64,000 bases of DNA, from the NCBI RefSeq assembly GCF_902459615.1, contig NZ_CABPSA010000002.1, positions 806,001-870,000 of the forward strand, in the 5' to 3' direction. Below the pieces are notes generated by a model that saw only the letters and a list, made by a program, of their open reading frames with translations, ran no database searches and was not told where the DNA came from. Position 1 is the first letter of the stretch. Each line of letters begins with the position of its first letter. Source of the stretch: Pandoraea commovens. GTDB taxonomy: Bacteria > Pseudomonadota > Gammaproteobacteria > Burkholderiales > Burkholderiaceae. Positions 52,951-62,068 of this stretch are shown piece after piece. A program made the position numbers and the translations under genes.

Positions 52951-54960
52951 ATGGCCACCCCGCACGACAACACGATCCGCGCCCGCCACGCCCACGGCAG
53001 TCACGCACCCCAAGGTGCCGCTGCGCCCGTGAGCCATAAGGACGGGAAGGACGCAGTGGGCAATCGGCGCGACGAAGTCCCCATCGATCTCGAGAGGACC
53101 GTCCCGATGCGCCGTTGGTCATGGATCGTCGTCATGTTGCTGGCGAGTGTCCTGTTTTGCTGGTTGACGTACGCCCTGAGCTGGCAGCGGGGTGTGGCCG
53201 ACCTGCGCGTGAATGCCGGCGCGCGCGTCGAGCGTTACGCAGGCAGCCTGCGTAGTACCGTCGACCGCTACGAATTTCTTCCGTATCTGCTCTCGCTGCA
53301 CCCGTACGTGCACGACCTGTTGCTCAATCCGAAAGACAAGGCCGTCGTGCAGCGGGCCAACGATTATCTGTTCGACGTCAATCAACGCGCCAAGGCATCG
53401 GCCGCGTACGTGATCGACGCGAACGGTCTGGCACTCGCCGCGAGCAACTGGCGAGAGAAGGCCACGTTCGTCGGACAGGAGTACCGCTTTCGTCCGTATT
53501 TCATCGACGCTATCAAAGGTGCTTTCGGCCGCTTTTACGGTGTGGGGACGACCTCCGGTGAGCCAGGGTATTTCGTCTCACAGCCGATTCTCGTCGATGG
53601 TCAGATCCACGGCGTGGTCGTGGTAAAGCTGAACCTGGAGTGGTTCCAGCGCGCGGGGGCAGATGCCTCCGAGCCCGTTGTCGTGGCCGACGACCACGGC
53701 GTGATTTTCCTGTCGTCCGAGCCGCGCTGGCAATATCGTTCGCTCACGCCGCTCGCCCCGGCCGTGAAGGCCGCGCTCGACAGCACGCGCCAGTATTACA
53801 ACCAGAACGTCACGCCGCTCGCATGGAGCGAGGACGAACGGCTCGATGCCGACGGCGAGGTCGTGACGGTGCACGACGGCAGAGGCGTGGGCAAGAACCG
53901 GCGCTTTCTCGCCGTGCAGCGCAAGCTGGGCGAGCCCGACTGGACGCTCATGTACTTCGCGCCGCTCGATCAGGTGATCGCCAATGCACGGATCGCGGCG
54001 GTAGCCGCGGCGTGTCTGGCGGCGTTTACTTGTTTGCTGGGCGTGGCGTGGAATCAGCGACGTCAGCGTGTGCGCGACATGCTCAAGAGCCGCGAACTGT
54101 TGCAGTCCGCCTATGCCGAACTGGGCGAGCGTGTCGCCGAGCGCACGGCCGATCTGCAATCCGCCAACGAGCGTTTGCAAACGGAAGTGCAGGAGCGCTC
54201 GCGCACCGAACACGAATTGCGCGAGGCACAGAGCGAACTCGTGCAGGCATCGAAACTCGTGGCGCTGGGGCAGATGGCCGCCGGTATCACGCATGAACTC
54301 AACCAGCCGCTCTCGGCGCTGCGCAGTTTCTCGGACAATACGCGCGTGCTGATCGAGCGCCGTGAGTACGACGCCGCGCAGGAGAACCTCGAAGCCATCG
54401 CGTCGCTCACCGACCGTATGGGCAAGATCACCGGGCAGTTGCGTCTCTTTGCGGGGCGCGCGCGGCGTGGTGACATGGAAGCTTCGGTGCAACGAGCGCT
54501 GGACAATACGCTGATGCTGCTGCGCGTACGTCTGGCCGGTATTCAGGTGACGACCACCTTCGCGCGCGGCCTGGACGATGTGCAGGTGGCGTGCGAGGGC
54601 TTGCGCCTTGAGCAGGTGTTGATCAATCTGGTCGGTAACGCCATCGACGCCGTGGTGGGGGCAGCTCACCCGCAAGCCTCGCCGTCGATATGGATCGACG
54701 TGGACGCGGACGACCTGTGGGCGCGCATTTATGTGCGCGACAACGGGCCGGGCATTTCGGAGGCACATATGCCGCGTCTGTTCGAGCCGTTTTTCAGTAC
54801 CAAGGAGGGCGGTCAGGGCATGGGGCTCGGACTCGCAATTTCGTCATCCATCGCACAAGAGAACGGCGGCCAGTTGGTCGCCCGCAACGTTCCGGGCGGT
54901 GGGGCTGAATTTCTCGTGACGCTGCGCCGCGTGCAACGCACCGGCGCGACAATCGCATGA
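52951..54960 (+). CDS. dctB: C4-dicarboxylate sensor histidine kinase DctB
   Basis: A 669-residue membrane sensor kinase. It has two membrane helices (about 56-76 and 345-366) flanking a periplasmic double-PDC/Cache domain that senses dicarboxylates, a coiled coil (about 380-435), a HisKA domain with phospho-acceptor His448 (GITHELNQPLSALRSF) and a HATPase domain (NLVGNAIDAV; DNGPGIS; GLGLAISSSI). The start is uncertain: the first 52 residues are not conserved, and ATG at 53107 gives a more usual length. The stop overlaps dctD by four bases. Confidence 0.92.
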   Translation: MATPHDNTIRARHAHGSHAPQGAAAPVSHKDGKDAVGNRRDEVPIDLERTVPMRRWSWIVVMLLASVLFCWLTYALSWQRGVADLRVNAGARVERYAGSLRSTVDRYEFLPYLLSLHPYVHDLLLNPKDKAVVQRANDYLFDVNQRAKASAAYVIDANGLALAASNWREKATFVGQEYRFRPYFIDAIKGAFGRFYGVGTTSGEPGYFVSQPILVDGQIHGVVVVKLNLEWFQRAGADASEPVVVADDHGVIFLSSEPRWQYRSLTPLAPAVKAALDSTRQYYNQNVTPLAWSEDERLDADGEVVTVHDGRGVGKNRRFLAVQRKLGEPDWTLMYFAPLDQVIANARIAAVAAACLAAFTCLLGVAWNQRRQRVRDMLKSRELLQSAYAELGERVAERTADLQSANERLQTEVQERSRTEHELREAQSELVQASKLVALGQMAAGITHELNQPLSALRSFSDNTRVLIERREYDAAQENLEAIASLTDRMGKITGQLRLFAGRARRGDMEASVQRALDNTLMLLRVRLAGIQVTTTFARGLDDVQVACEGLRLEQVLINLVGNAIDAVVGAAHPQASPSIWIDVDADDLWARIYVRDNGPGISEAHMPRLFEPFFSTKEGGQGMGLGLAISSSIAQENGGQLVARNVPGGGAEFLVTLRRVQRTGATIA

Positions 54961-56309
54961 TGTACAAGAACCTCCAGATCCTATTTGTCGAAGACGACGA
55001 ACTCGTGCGGCGTGCCACGCTGCAAAGCCTGCAACTCGCCGGGCTCGATGCCTTCGGACTTGCCTCGGCAGAGGCGGCGCGAGAGCGCATCACGCCGGAC
55101 TTCGCCGGTATTGTCGTGTCGGACATTCGTCTGATCGGCATGAGCGGGCTCGAATTGCTCGCGCATCTGCGTCAGCACGCGCCGGAAGTGCCGGTCATTC
55201 TCGTCACAGGTCATGGCGATATTTCGATGGCGGTGCAAGCCATTCGCGACGGCGCTTACGACTTCATCGAGAAACCCTTCGCGCCGGACCGTCTGATCGA
55301 GTCGGCCAAGCGTGCGCTGGAAACGCGCAAGCTCATGCTGGAGAATCAGGCGCTGCGTCGTGAGTTGGCGGAGCAGGGCGGACGCGCCTCGCGCATCATC
55401 GGACGTAGCCCGTCGATGGAGACGTTGCGCACGTTGATCGCCAACGTCGCCATGACGGATGCCCCGGTGCTCATCAACGGCGACACCGGCACCGGCAAGG
55501 AGCTGGTCGCGCGTAGTCTGCACGAGTTGTCGCGTCGCCGCGATGCACCGTTCGTCGCGCTGAACTGCGGCGCATTGCCCGAGGCGATCTTCGAGAGCGA
55601 GATGTTCGGTCACGAGGTCGGCGCGTTTACCGGCGCGGCGAAACGTCGTATCGGCAAGCTGGAACATGCGTCGGGCGGCACGTTGTTTCTCGACGAGATC
55701 GAGAGCATGCCCGCCGCGTTGCAGGTGAAGTTGCTGCGCGTGTTGCAGGATGGCGTGCTGGAGCGCCTCGGATCGAACCAATCGATTCGTGTGGACTGCC
55801 GCGTGGTGGCGGCCGCCAAGGGCGACATGGAAGCGCTCGTGCGCGAGGGGACGTTCCGTCGCGACCTTTACTACCGTTTGAACGTGGTGACGCTTGCGCT
55901 GCCACCGCTGCGCGAGCGTCGTGAAGACATCCTGCCGCTGTTCGAACATTTCATGCTCGATGCGGCCGTGCGTTACGGACGCCCCGCGCCGGTGGTGTCG
56001 GACCGGATGCGTCAGGAGTTGCTGCAGTCGGACTGGCCGGGCAACGTGCGCGAGTTGCGCAACGCGGCCGACCGTCTGGTGCTGGGTGTGGCGAGCGCGC
56101 CCGAAGGGGAGTCGCTCGCACCGCTGCCGCTCAAGGAGCAGGTGGAACGGTTCGAGCGGGCCGTGCTTCAGGAGGCGCTGGAACACAGCAAGGGCAACGT
56201 GGCAGCGACGGCCGAGGCGTTACATGTGCCGAAGGCAACGCTGTACGAAAAACTCAAGCGCTACGGCTTGCATACGCGCGGGCACGGCGAGGGGGGAGAC
56301 GGGCGCTGA
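54957..56309 (+). CDS. dctD: C4-dicarboxylate response regulator DctD (sigma-54 activator)
   Basis: A 450-residue NtrC-type activator with a receiver domain (phospho-acceptor Asp56, Lys in EKPF), an AAA+ domain with Walker A GDTGTGKE and the sigma-54 contact loop GAFTGA (222-227), and a Fis-type HTH (about 410-440; GNVAATAEALHVPKATLYEKLKRYG). It should activate dctA from a sigma-54 promoter after phosphorylation by DctB. Overlaps dctB, so the pair is coupled. Confidence 0.94.
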   Translation: MMYKNLQILFVEDDELVRRATLQSLQLAGLDAFGLASAEAARERITPDFAGIVVSDIRLIGMSGLELLAHLRQHAPEVPVILVTGHGDISMAVQAIRDGAYDFIEKPFAPDRLIESAKRALETRKLMLENQALRRELAEQGGRASRIIGRSPSMETLRTLIANVAMTDAPVLINGDTGTGKELVARSLHELSRRRDAPFVALNCGALPEAIFESEMFGHEVGAFTGAAKRRIGKLEHASGGTLFLDEIESMPAALQVKLLRVLQDGVLERLGSNQSIRVDCRVVAAAKGDMEALVREGTFRRDLYYRLNVVTLALPPLRERREDILPLFEHFMLDAAVRYGRPAPVVSDRMRQELLQSDWPGNVRELRNAADRLVLGVASAPEGESLAPLPLKEQVERFERAVLQEALEHSKGNVAATAEALHVPKATLYEKLKRYGLHTRGHGEGGDGR

Positions 56310-56382
56310 GTCGTTGTTGGCGCGTTTCAGTTCCCGTATCCCCGGCATCCCAGGTATCCCCCCTATCGACGTCGCAGTGAGG

Positions 56383-57114
56383 TCAAATCAGGTCGACCTT
56401 TCCGCTACCGAGGCGGTACACGCCGCCTATGATCTTTAGCGCGCCTTTCGCCTCCGCATCTCGCAAGATGGTCGACGCGGCACGCAGCGCGCTCACGTTA
56501 TCCGACACGTTTTGCGAGACGGCTGCTGCCAGTCGGTCGGGTGCCTTATCGACTTTGCGCACCGTCGGCAGCATTTGTTCAACGATAGCCTGGATGCTGC
56601 CCGGATAGGTCGTCCCTTTGGTGTGCGCGCTGAGTGCGGCATCGACGGCGCCACATTTGTCATGCCCCAGCACGACGATGAGCGGCACCTTGAGCACAGC
56701 GACGGCGTATTCGAGACTACCGGTCACGTCGGTGCTGACGATATTGCCCGCGACGCGCGTGGTGAACAGGTCGCCGCGCACGCTATCGAATGCGTACTCC
56801 GGCGCGACGCGCGAGTCTGCGCAACTCAGCAGCGCTGCATAAGGGTTTTGTCCTTCCGTGAGCGCTTTACGCTCGGACGCGAAATCATGACGACGCATGA
56901 GCCCGGCGACATATCGCGCGTTGCCCTCTTTTAGTCGGGCGATGGCGTCGTCCGGTGAGACGATGTTATGCGGTTTGGGGGGCGTCTTGGCAGCCCAAGC
57001 GGAGGTCGAGATGCTGCTCGTCAATCCTGTGATCGTGGCGGCCAATGCACTCGAACCGCGAAGGAAAAGACGTCGCGTCGAAGGTTGCGCCACCGGGGAT
57101 TTCGTCTCGCACAT
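56383..57114 (-). CDS. Beta-carbonic anhydrase with Tat signal peptide
   Basis: A 243-residue enzyme that interconverts CO2 and bicarbonate. The N-terminus carries a twin-arginine signal (STRRLFLRGSSALAA), so the folded zinc protein should be exported to the periplasm. Zinc and catalytic residues are intact: Cys-Ala-Asp-Ser-Arg in LLSCADSRVAPE and His/Cys in LGHDKCGAVDAA. ATG at 57114 has AGGA upstream; longer in-frame starts would put the Tat motif far from the N-terminus. Convergent with dctD. The 57115-57357 region upstream has no gene. Confidence 0.92.
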   Translation of the reverse strand: MCETKSPVAQPSTRRLFLRGSSALAATITGLTSSISTSAWAAKTPPKPHNIVSPDDAIARLKEGNARYVAGLMRRHDFASERKALTEGQNPYAALLSCADSRVAPEYAFDSVRGDLFTTRVAGNIVSTDVTGSLEYAVAVLKVPLIVVLGHDKCGAVDAALSAHTKGTTYPGSIQAIVEQMLPTVRKVDKAPDRLAAAVSQNVSDNVSALRAASTILRDAEAKGALKIIGGVYRLGSGKVDLI

Positions 57115-57357
57115 CTTGCACCGTCCTAAAAGCAGGTATTGGGGGGAGATGCATTTTTGCATGCGTCTTGTCCGGTGAATTGCCACCGGTTGTGCGACGT
57201 TTTGAGTGCATCGCCGGGACAAGATGTACCGGCAAGTGTTTGAGACTTTGCGTCCGTCCCGACGCGCTGAGAAATTTGGGAAGTTGCTTGCGTATTTCGT
57301 CCCAGTCTTCTGCTTTTGTGCAATGACGGGCGAACAATGCATGTGCTGCCGGAAAAC

Positions 57358-57393
57358 AAAAAGCGCCCTATACGACTATAGGGCGCTTTTTTG
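57358..57393 (-). terminator. Bidirectional terminator downstream of the TlpA-like gene
   Basis: AAGCGCCCTATA / TATAGGGCGCTT with a four-base loop, A run on the left and T run on the right, so it works on both strands. It lies 47 bases past the minus-strand TlpA-like gene. Confidence 0.9.
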
Positions 57394-57439
57394 TCTTCAG
57401 AGAATCGCGCGGGTGGTGTCCCGCAATCAAGCCGATGAT

Positions 57440-57964
57440 TTAGGCTTGTTTTGCGAGTGCGGTCTCGATGAGTTTGTTGAGTTCCGCATACTCGGGCTCG
57501 CCGACGTATTGCTTGAGCACCTTGCCGTTGCGATCCACGACGAACGTCGTCGGCGTGAGCTGGACGTTGCCGTATTGTTTGGCGACGCTGCCGTCGGAGT
57601 CCATTGCGACCTTGAACGGCAACTGACGCGACTGCGCGTAGTTCATCACGTACATCGGCGGGTCATAGCTCATGGCCACTGCGACAAACTCGAGCCCCTG
57701 GCCTTTGTACTTCTCGTACGTCTTCACCATCGTCGGCATTTCCTTCATGCACGTGACGCAGCTCGTCGCCCAGAAGTTGACCAGATAAACCTTGCCCTTG
57801 AGTTGTTCGGTGCCGAGCTTCTGACCCGAGAGCAGCGTGAACGTCGCTTCGGGCGCACGCTTCTGACCGGCGAACGTGAAGTACGCGGCGATCGCCACGG
57901 CGGCGATAACCACGACGGCGAGGATCTTGCCGATGGGAGACTTGCGGGAGGTCGTAGCGCTCAT
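57440..57964 (-). CDS. TlpA-like membrane-anchored thiol:disulfide oxidoreductase
   Basis: A 174-residue thioredoxin-fold protein with one N-terminal membrane anchor (about 12-31) and a periplasmic domain holding the active site Cys69-Val-Thr-Cys72 (FWATSCVTCMKEMP) and cis-proline loop (LTPTTFVVD). TlpA/ResA proteins reduce apocytochromes, copper chaperones or other periplasmic thiols. The second thioredoxin-like gene lies 98 bases upstream on the same strand, so they may share a transcript and pathway. Confidence 0.9.
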   Translation of the reverse strand: MSATTSRKSPIGKILAVVVIAAVAIAAYFTFAGQKRAPEATFTLLSGQKLGTEQLKGKVYLVNFWATSCVTCMKEMPTMVKTYEKYKGQGLEFVAVAMSYDPPMYVMNYAQSRQLPFKVAMDSDGSVAKQYGNVQLTPTTFVVDRNGKVLKQYVGEPEYAELNKLIETALAKQA

Positions 57965-58062
57965 GACACAGCCGTGTGGGTAGTGGAGTTCGTTGGGGGG
58001 GCAGAGATACGCCGTTTTGACGTCGATCCGCCCTCGAATTGCCACCGATTCTACTCTGAATC

Positions 58063-58794
58063 TCAGCGCGTCGTGGCGCCGCTGCCCGGGTGCAGACGGG
58101 TGCGTCCGCGTTCGATGGCGTCGTCGAGATACGCGCCGTAGAAGTCCGGCAGACCTGCGCCGATCAACGGGTCTGCGACGGGGCGTCCGCTGGTATCGAG
58201 GAACAAAACCGTCGGCGACACCTTGACGCCATGGGCACGCGCCCACGCAACGCCGGTGGTCGTCGTGCCATCGAAATTGCGCACGGGTGTCGTGCTGTCC
58301 ATGCCGATTTCGCGCACTTCATATTTGCCGCTGCGCACGAGCGGGGCCAACTCACGTTGACGGATCGGGCCGCAATAGACGCAGTCCCGCAACGACACGA
58401 GCACGATCAGCGGCGCGTCGAGCGAGGCCGCGCGACGCGCGTGCGCCGCGAAGTCGGTAGCCAGCGGCACGGCCGCCTGCTGTTTGGCCGCTGTCTTGTT
58501 GTCGAGCGGTTTTGCCGCCGCGCCCTCATGCGGATAGGTGACGCCGGTTGCCTGTGCGAGAACCAACGTCGAGGCGGGGGACGTCGGGTGTCCTACAGAC
58601 GGGTTGACGCCGTCGTTAGCGCTTGGCGTGCCTGGTGACGCGAAAGCGGTGACCGTCGCGATGATCGGCAGTGTGATCACAGCGCTGGCGATCAGGGACT
58701 TCAGCGCCCGTGCGCGTCCCATCGCCCGCGGTAAAGCAGCCGGGGCCGTTGGGGCGGACGAGGTAAGGGACTCGGGAGCGCAGGCGTGTGTCAT
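58063..58794 (-). CDS. Thioredoxin-fold periplasmic protein with CVYC motif
   Basis: A 243-residue protein with an N-terminal membrane segment (about 30-52), a low-complexity linker and a C-terminal thioredoxin-like domain (about 110-235). The redox motif is Cys138-Val-Tyr-Cys141 (SLRDCVYCGPIRQREL) and a cis-proline loop (VSPTVLFLD) is present. It resembles SoxW/thioredoxin-like proteins that handle small thiols or metals. It may partner the TlpA-like protein. Start ATG at 58794; longer starts exist. Confidence 0.82.
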   Translation of the reverse strand: MTHACAPESLTSSAPTAPAALPRAMGRARALKSLIASAVITLPIIATVTAFASPGTPSANDGVNPSVGHPTSPASTLVLAQATGVTYPHEGAAAKPLDNKTAAKQQAAVPLATDFAAHARRAASLDAPLIVLVSLRDCVYCGPIRQRELAPLVRSGKYEVREIGMDSTTPVRNFDGTTTTGVAWARAHGVKVSPTVLFLDTSGRPVADPLIGAGLPDFYGAYLDDAIERGRTRLHPGSGATTR

Positions 58795-58892
58795 GCCGCA
58801 GATGATACCGGGAACCGCGCCGTGCCGTTTTTCCCTGCTGCACCGCATGGCGGATAATGGCGGCTCCCCTTTCTCCAACCTCACTGACGTCT

Positions 58893-59441
58893 ATGAACCG
58901 CGTTGTCCGTGTCTGCGCTCTGCTTGCCGTGACCGTCGCGACCCTCGTGATGGCCGCGTGCTCCCCTCGCTACGATTGGCGTGAGGTCCACGACAAGGAT
59001 GGCGCGTACGCCGTGACCTATCCCGCCAAGCCGACGCAAGACGAGCGCGAGGTGAAGTTCGCCTCCGGGCCGCTGCCGATGCGCATGCAGGCCGCGCGCG
59101 TCGACGCTGCGCTCTTCGCGGTGGGTGTGGTCACGCTTCCCAGCGATGACGCCACGCTGCGCCAGACCGTCGTCGACGAACTGCAACACGGCTTGCTTGC
59201 CAATGTGAACGAGCGGCAGGTGTCGCCCTCGCAAGTGATGGTGCGTCAGGCGGGCGATGCGCCGTCGCTTCCCGGCATGGCGGTCTCTGCGCAGGGCATG
59301 GCGAGCGACAAAGCGGAACGCTACGTCTCTGCCCGTTTCGTCGGACGTGGCAACCACGTCTATCAGGTTGTCGTCATGGGAACGAAGGCACCCGGCAAGG
59401 AACAAGTCGACCAGTTTCTGGACTCTTTCACGCTGGAGTGA
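58893..59441 (+). CDS. Lipoprotein of unknown function
   Basis: A 182-residue protein with a lipoprotein signal (lipobox MAAC, Cys23) and a mature domain that starts YDWREVHDKDGAYAVTYPAKPTQDEREV and ends VMGTKAPGKEQVDQFLDSFTLE. The pattern of strands recalls small envelope domains of the MOG1/PsbP-like kind (compare PAKP and the closing QFLDSF), but I cannot assign a family firmly. Divergent from the thioredoxin-like gene, convergent with comM. Confidence 0.78.
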   Translation: MNRVVRVCALLAVTVATLVMAACSPRYDWREVHDKDGAYAVTYPAKPTQDEREVKFASGPLPMRMQAARVDAALFAVGVVTLPSDDATLRQTVVDELQHGLLANVNERQVSPSQVMVRQAGDAPSLPGMAVSAQGMASDKAERYVSARFVGRGNHVYQVVVMGTKAPGKEQVDQFLDSFTLE

Positions 59442-59583
59442 GTCGAGGCGTACAAGTCCTCGTCACGGCGACGCGAGTTACGAGCGAGGAACAGATCGCC
59501 CCGTTTCCTGATTCGTTCGTGTTTGTGCTGGGCACCTCCTGCTATTCCTCCGTCTGCGCTTGGCTGCGAGTGGGTATCGTCGT

Positions 59584-61185
59584 TCACCCCGGTGCCTCTC
59601 GATATTGCACCGCCTCGGCGATGTGAAACGCATCGATCGCGTCGCACCCGGCGAGGTCCGCGATGGTGCGCGCCACGCGCAACACCCGGTGGTAAGTGCG
59701 TGCCGACCAGTGATGTTGCGTCACCGCGCGGTGCAGAACCTCCTGCGCTCCCGGTTGCAATGGACATTGCGCTTCAAGCGCTCGATTCGACAGACCGCAG
59801 TTCAACTGACCCTGACGCGCCAGCTGGCGCGTCTGCGCTTGCCTCACGCGCATCGCCACGACTTCGCTGTGCTCGCCGGTGGCCGGGGCGGCGAACGTCT
59901 CCGCGCTAAGCGCGGGTACTTCCACATGCAGGTCGATGCGATCGAGCAGTGGGCCCGACAGGCGATTGCGGTAACGGGCCACCGCGTCGCTCGTGCATCG
60001 GCAGTTGCTCGACGGGTGCCCCAGATCCCCGCATGGACACGGGTTCATCGCCGCCACGAGTTGAAAGGCTGCGGGAAACGTGGCGTGTCCCCCTGCGCGA
60101 GAAATCGTGACGTGCCCCAGTTCCAGCGGTTCGCGCAGCACTTCCAGGACACGACGCTGAAACTCCGGCAATTCGTCGAGGAACAACACGCCGCGATGCG
60201 CCAGACTGATCTCTCCCGGACGCGGCGTGCTACCGCCACCTACAAGCGCCGCTGCCGATGCCGTGTGATGCGGTGCCCGAAAGGGACGTCGTCCCCAATG
60301 CCGCATGTCGAAGCCCTGTGCGCTCAGGCTCGCGAGCGTTGCCGCCTCCACGGCCTGCGATTTGGTCAGCGGCGGCAACAGTCCGGAGAGCCGCGTAGCC
60401 AGCATCGATTTACCTGTACCGGGTGGCCCATAAAGCAAAAGATGATGGCCGCCCGCAGCCGCGACTTCCAACGCTCGTTTGGCATGCTCCTGTCCCTTGA
60501 TATCGATCATGTCGGCGATTTCGCGCTCCGGGGGCGCTGCGCCGTGCACGTCCGCGCGCGCAACGTTGCGCATTCCTGAGCGCTTACCGCCGCTGTCGAA
60601 GGCTGTCGTGTCATCGGTCGCGTCGGGCGATGCCGTCACGACGGCACGTGGGAGCGGTATCGCGACATCCGGCTCCGCGAGGTGGGCACAGACGTCGAGC
60701 AATGCGCGCGCGCCATAGACCGTGGCGTCTTCCACGAGCGCTGCTTCCTGCGCGCTCCCGGCAGGAAGCACCAGCGCGCGTGACGATGGCTCCGACGCCA
60801 TCGCGCTCGCCATCGCCAGCCCGCCGCGAATGGGGCGCAACTCGCCAGTCAGCGACAACTCCCCCGCGAACTCGTGCGTGCGTAGCCCAGCCTCCGGCAA
60901 CTGACCGCTCGCCGCCAGAATGCCGAGCGCAATCGGCAAATCGAAGCAACCTGAGGCCTTGGGCAGATCGGCGGGGGCCAGATTGATGGTGATGCGTCGC
61001 GCGGGGAATTCGAATCGGCTGTTCTGCAAGGCGGAGCGCACCCGCTCGCGGCTTTCCTTCACTTCGGTATCGGGCAGCCCGACCAGCGACAGGCCCGGCA
61101 AGCCGTTTGCCAGATGGACCTCGACCGTCACCGGTCGCGCCGACATTCCCGTGATCGCACGGCTACTCACCACTGCCAATGACAT
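59584..61185 (-). CDS. comM: ComM/YifB family Mg-chelatase-like AAA+ ATPase
   Basis: A 533-residue hexameric helicase-type ATPase. ComM promotes branch migration during natural transformation and is conserved even in species not known to be competent. Domains in order: N-terminal Lon-protease-like fold (about 1-170; TVEVHLANGLPGLSLVGLPDTEVKESRERVRSAL), AAA+ core with Walker A GPPGTGKS and Walker B GVLFLDELPEF, RAPHHTAS, a zinc-type motif CPCGDLGHPSSNCRC, and the C-terminal Mg_chelatase_C domain. GGGGGG precedes the ATG at 61185. Confidence 0.94.
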   Translation of the reverse strand: MSLAVVSSRAITGMSARPVTVEVHLANGLPGLSLVGLPDTEVKESRERVRSALQNSRFEFPARRITINLAPADLPKASGCFDLPIALGILAASGQLPEAGLRTHEFAGELSLTGELRPIRGGLAMASAMASEPSSRALVLPAGSAQEAALVEDATVYGARALLDVCAHLAEPDVAIPLPRAVVTASPDATDDTTAFDSGGKRSGMRNVARADVHGAAPPEREIADMIDIKGQEHAKRALEVAAAGGHHLLLYGPPGTGKSMLATRLSGLLPPLTKSQAVEAATLASLSAQGFDMRHWGRRPFRAPHHTASAAALVGGGSTPRPGEISLAHRGVLFLDELPEFQRRVLEVLREPLELGHVTISRAGGHATFPAAFQLVAAMNPCPCGDLGHPSSNCRCTSDAVARYRNRLSGPLLDRIDLHVEVPALSAETFAAPATGEHSEVVAMRVRQAQTRQLARQGQLNCGLSNRALEAQCPLQPGAQEVLHRAVTQHHWSARTYHRVLRVARTIADLAGCDAIDAFHIAEAVQYREAPG

Positions 61186-61460
61186 GACATCCCCCCCGAA
61201 AGCGCAGATCGCGCCGATTTCAGATTGCAACGCGTCAGACGTGTTGCCTCGATGTCGTCGATGGTCGGCCTTTAGCGCGGTAATGCGCAATGCTATATCC
61301 GCGCAAATGCGCGACTGCGGAACGTTTTGGGGAGGGAGGCGATGGGTACCCGGAATTGCCCGTCAGTCAGCTAAGACAATTCCGATAGTGATTTGCGAAT
61401 GTGTGAGATTCGCGAGGACGGGGCGGGCAACGCGCGTACGAGCGAGCGTCCCCATGTAAC
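61186..61460. other. Gap between ubiK and comM
   Basis: About 300 bases with no gene I can support. It should hold the comM promoter, since a terminator lies at its far side; no strong -35/-10 pair is visible. Confidence 0.5.
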
Positions 61461-61482
61461 AAGGGGCGCTTTCGCGCCCCTT
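61461..61482 (-). terminator. Terminator-like hairpin downstream of ubiK
   Basis: AAGGGGCGC-TTTC-GCGCCCCTT, nine base pairs, eight bases past the ubiK stop. The T tract on the minus strand is short. Confidence 0.65.
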
Positions 61483-61489
61483 TGGATCG

Positions 61490-61738
61490 TCAGTCTTGCG
61501 CTTCGCTGCGCAGGCTTTCGAGCTCGGCCACGCGCTTTTCCAGCGCTTCGAGCTTTTCGCGTGTGCGAGCGAGCACTTGCGCCTGCACGTCGAATTCCTC
61601 GCGCGTCACCAGATCGAGTTTGGTGAAGCCCTGACCCAGCAGGCTTTTGACGTTGCGCTCGATATCCTTGGCGGGCGATTGCTTGAGCATCTCGCTCACC
61701 TTGGCTTGCATGTCTTGCAGGATCTCGTTCGGTTTCAT
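61490..61738 (-). CDS. ubiK: Ubiquinone biosynthesis accessory factor UbiK (YqiC/BMFP)
   Basis: An 82-residue protein with a membrane-fusogenic N-terminal helix (MKPNEILQDMQAKVSEML), the conserved core KDIERNVKSLLGQGFTKLDLVTREEFDVQAQVL and a C-terminal coiled coil (LARTREKLEALEKRVAELESLR) that forms trimers. UbiK assists the Ubi complex in aerobic ubiquinone synthesis. The ATG has AGGAAGG upstream. Its leader contains the NtrC-type site assigned to the divergent operon. Confidence 0.92.
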   Translation of the reverse strand: MKPNEILQDMQAKVSEMLKQSPAKDIERNVKSLLGQGFTKLDLVTREEFDVQAQVLARTREKLEALEKRVAELESLRSEAQD

Positions 61739-61761
61739 AAGCCTTCCTCTCGTCGTTTCTC

Positions 61762-61778
61762 TGCACCGATGTGGTGCT
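61762..61778. promoter_or_regulatory. NtrC-type enhancer site
   Basis: TGCACC-GATGT-GGTGCT matches the NtrC consensus TGCACC-N5-GGTGCA at 11 of 12 fixed positions. It lies about 290 bases upstream of the sigma-54 promoter and 24 bases upstream of ubiK. A second, half-matching GGTGCA occurs at 61825-61830. Confidence 0.75.
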
Positions 61779-62052
61779 TGCACCGTCAACGTGCTTCGTC
61801 GTGCCAGCCAGACCGGTGCAACGTGGTGCATTCCGGCGCGGCCTCTCAATGTTGGCGCAACTCTAACACCGTTTTTTGCGCCCAGCCACTCAAGCGGCCC
61901 GGCCAGCCGCGCCCGCGTGCCCTTTTGACACGATTTACCGCGCTTTGTTGTTCCTGGCTGTCGTTTGCACGCCTCACGTCCCCCCGAATTTTGCCAATTT
62001 TTTATCCCGAAATTCGTATCTTGCGCGTCGCAGCATACGCGGTCGAAGGACC

Positions 62053-62068
62053 TGGCACGGGAGTTGCT
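62053..62068 (+). promoter_or_regulatory. Sigma-54 (RpoN) promoter of torF-glnK-amtB
   Basis: TGGCACGGGAGTTGCT matches the -24/-12 consensus TGGCAC-N5-TTGCW completely. It lies 66 bases before the porin start. With the upstream NtrC-type site it indicates control by nitrogen limitation. The rest of the 395-base gap holds no gene. Confidence 0.88.

Noticed and set aside
51425-53122. A 565-codon minus-strand open frame opposite dctA
   Set aside because: Composition is typical of an antisense shadow; DctA on the other strand is complete.
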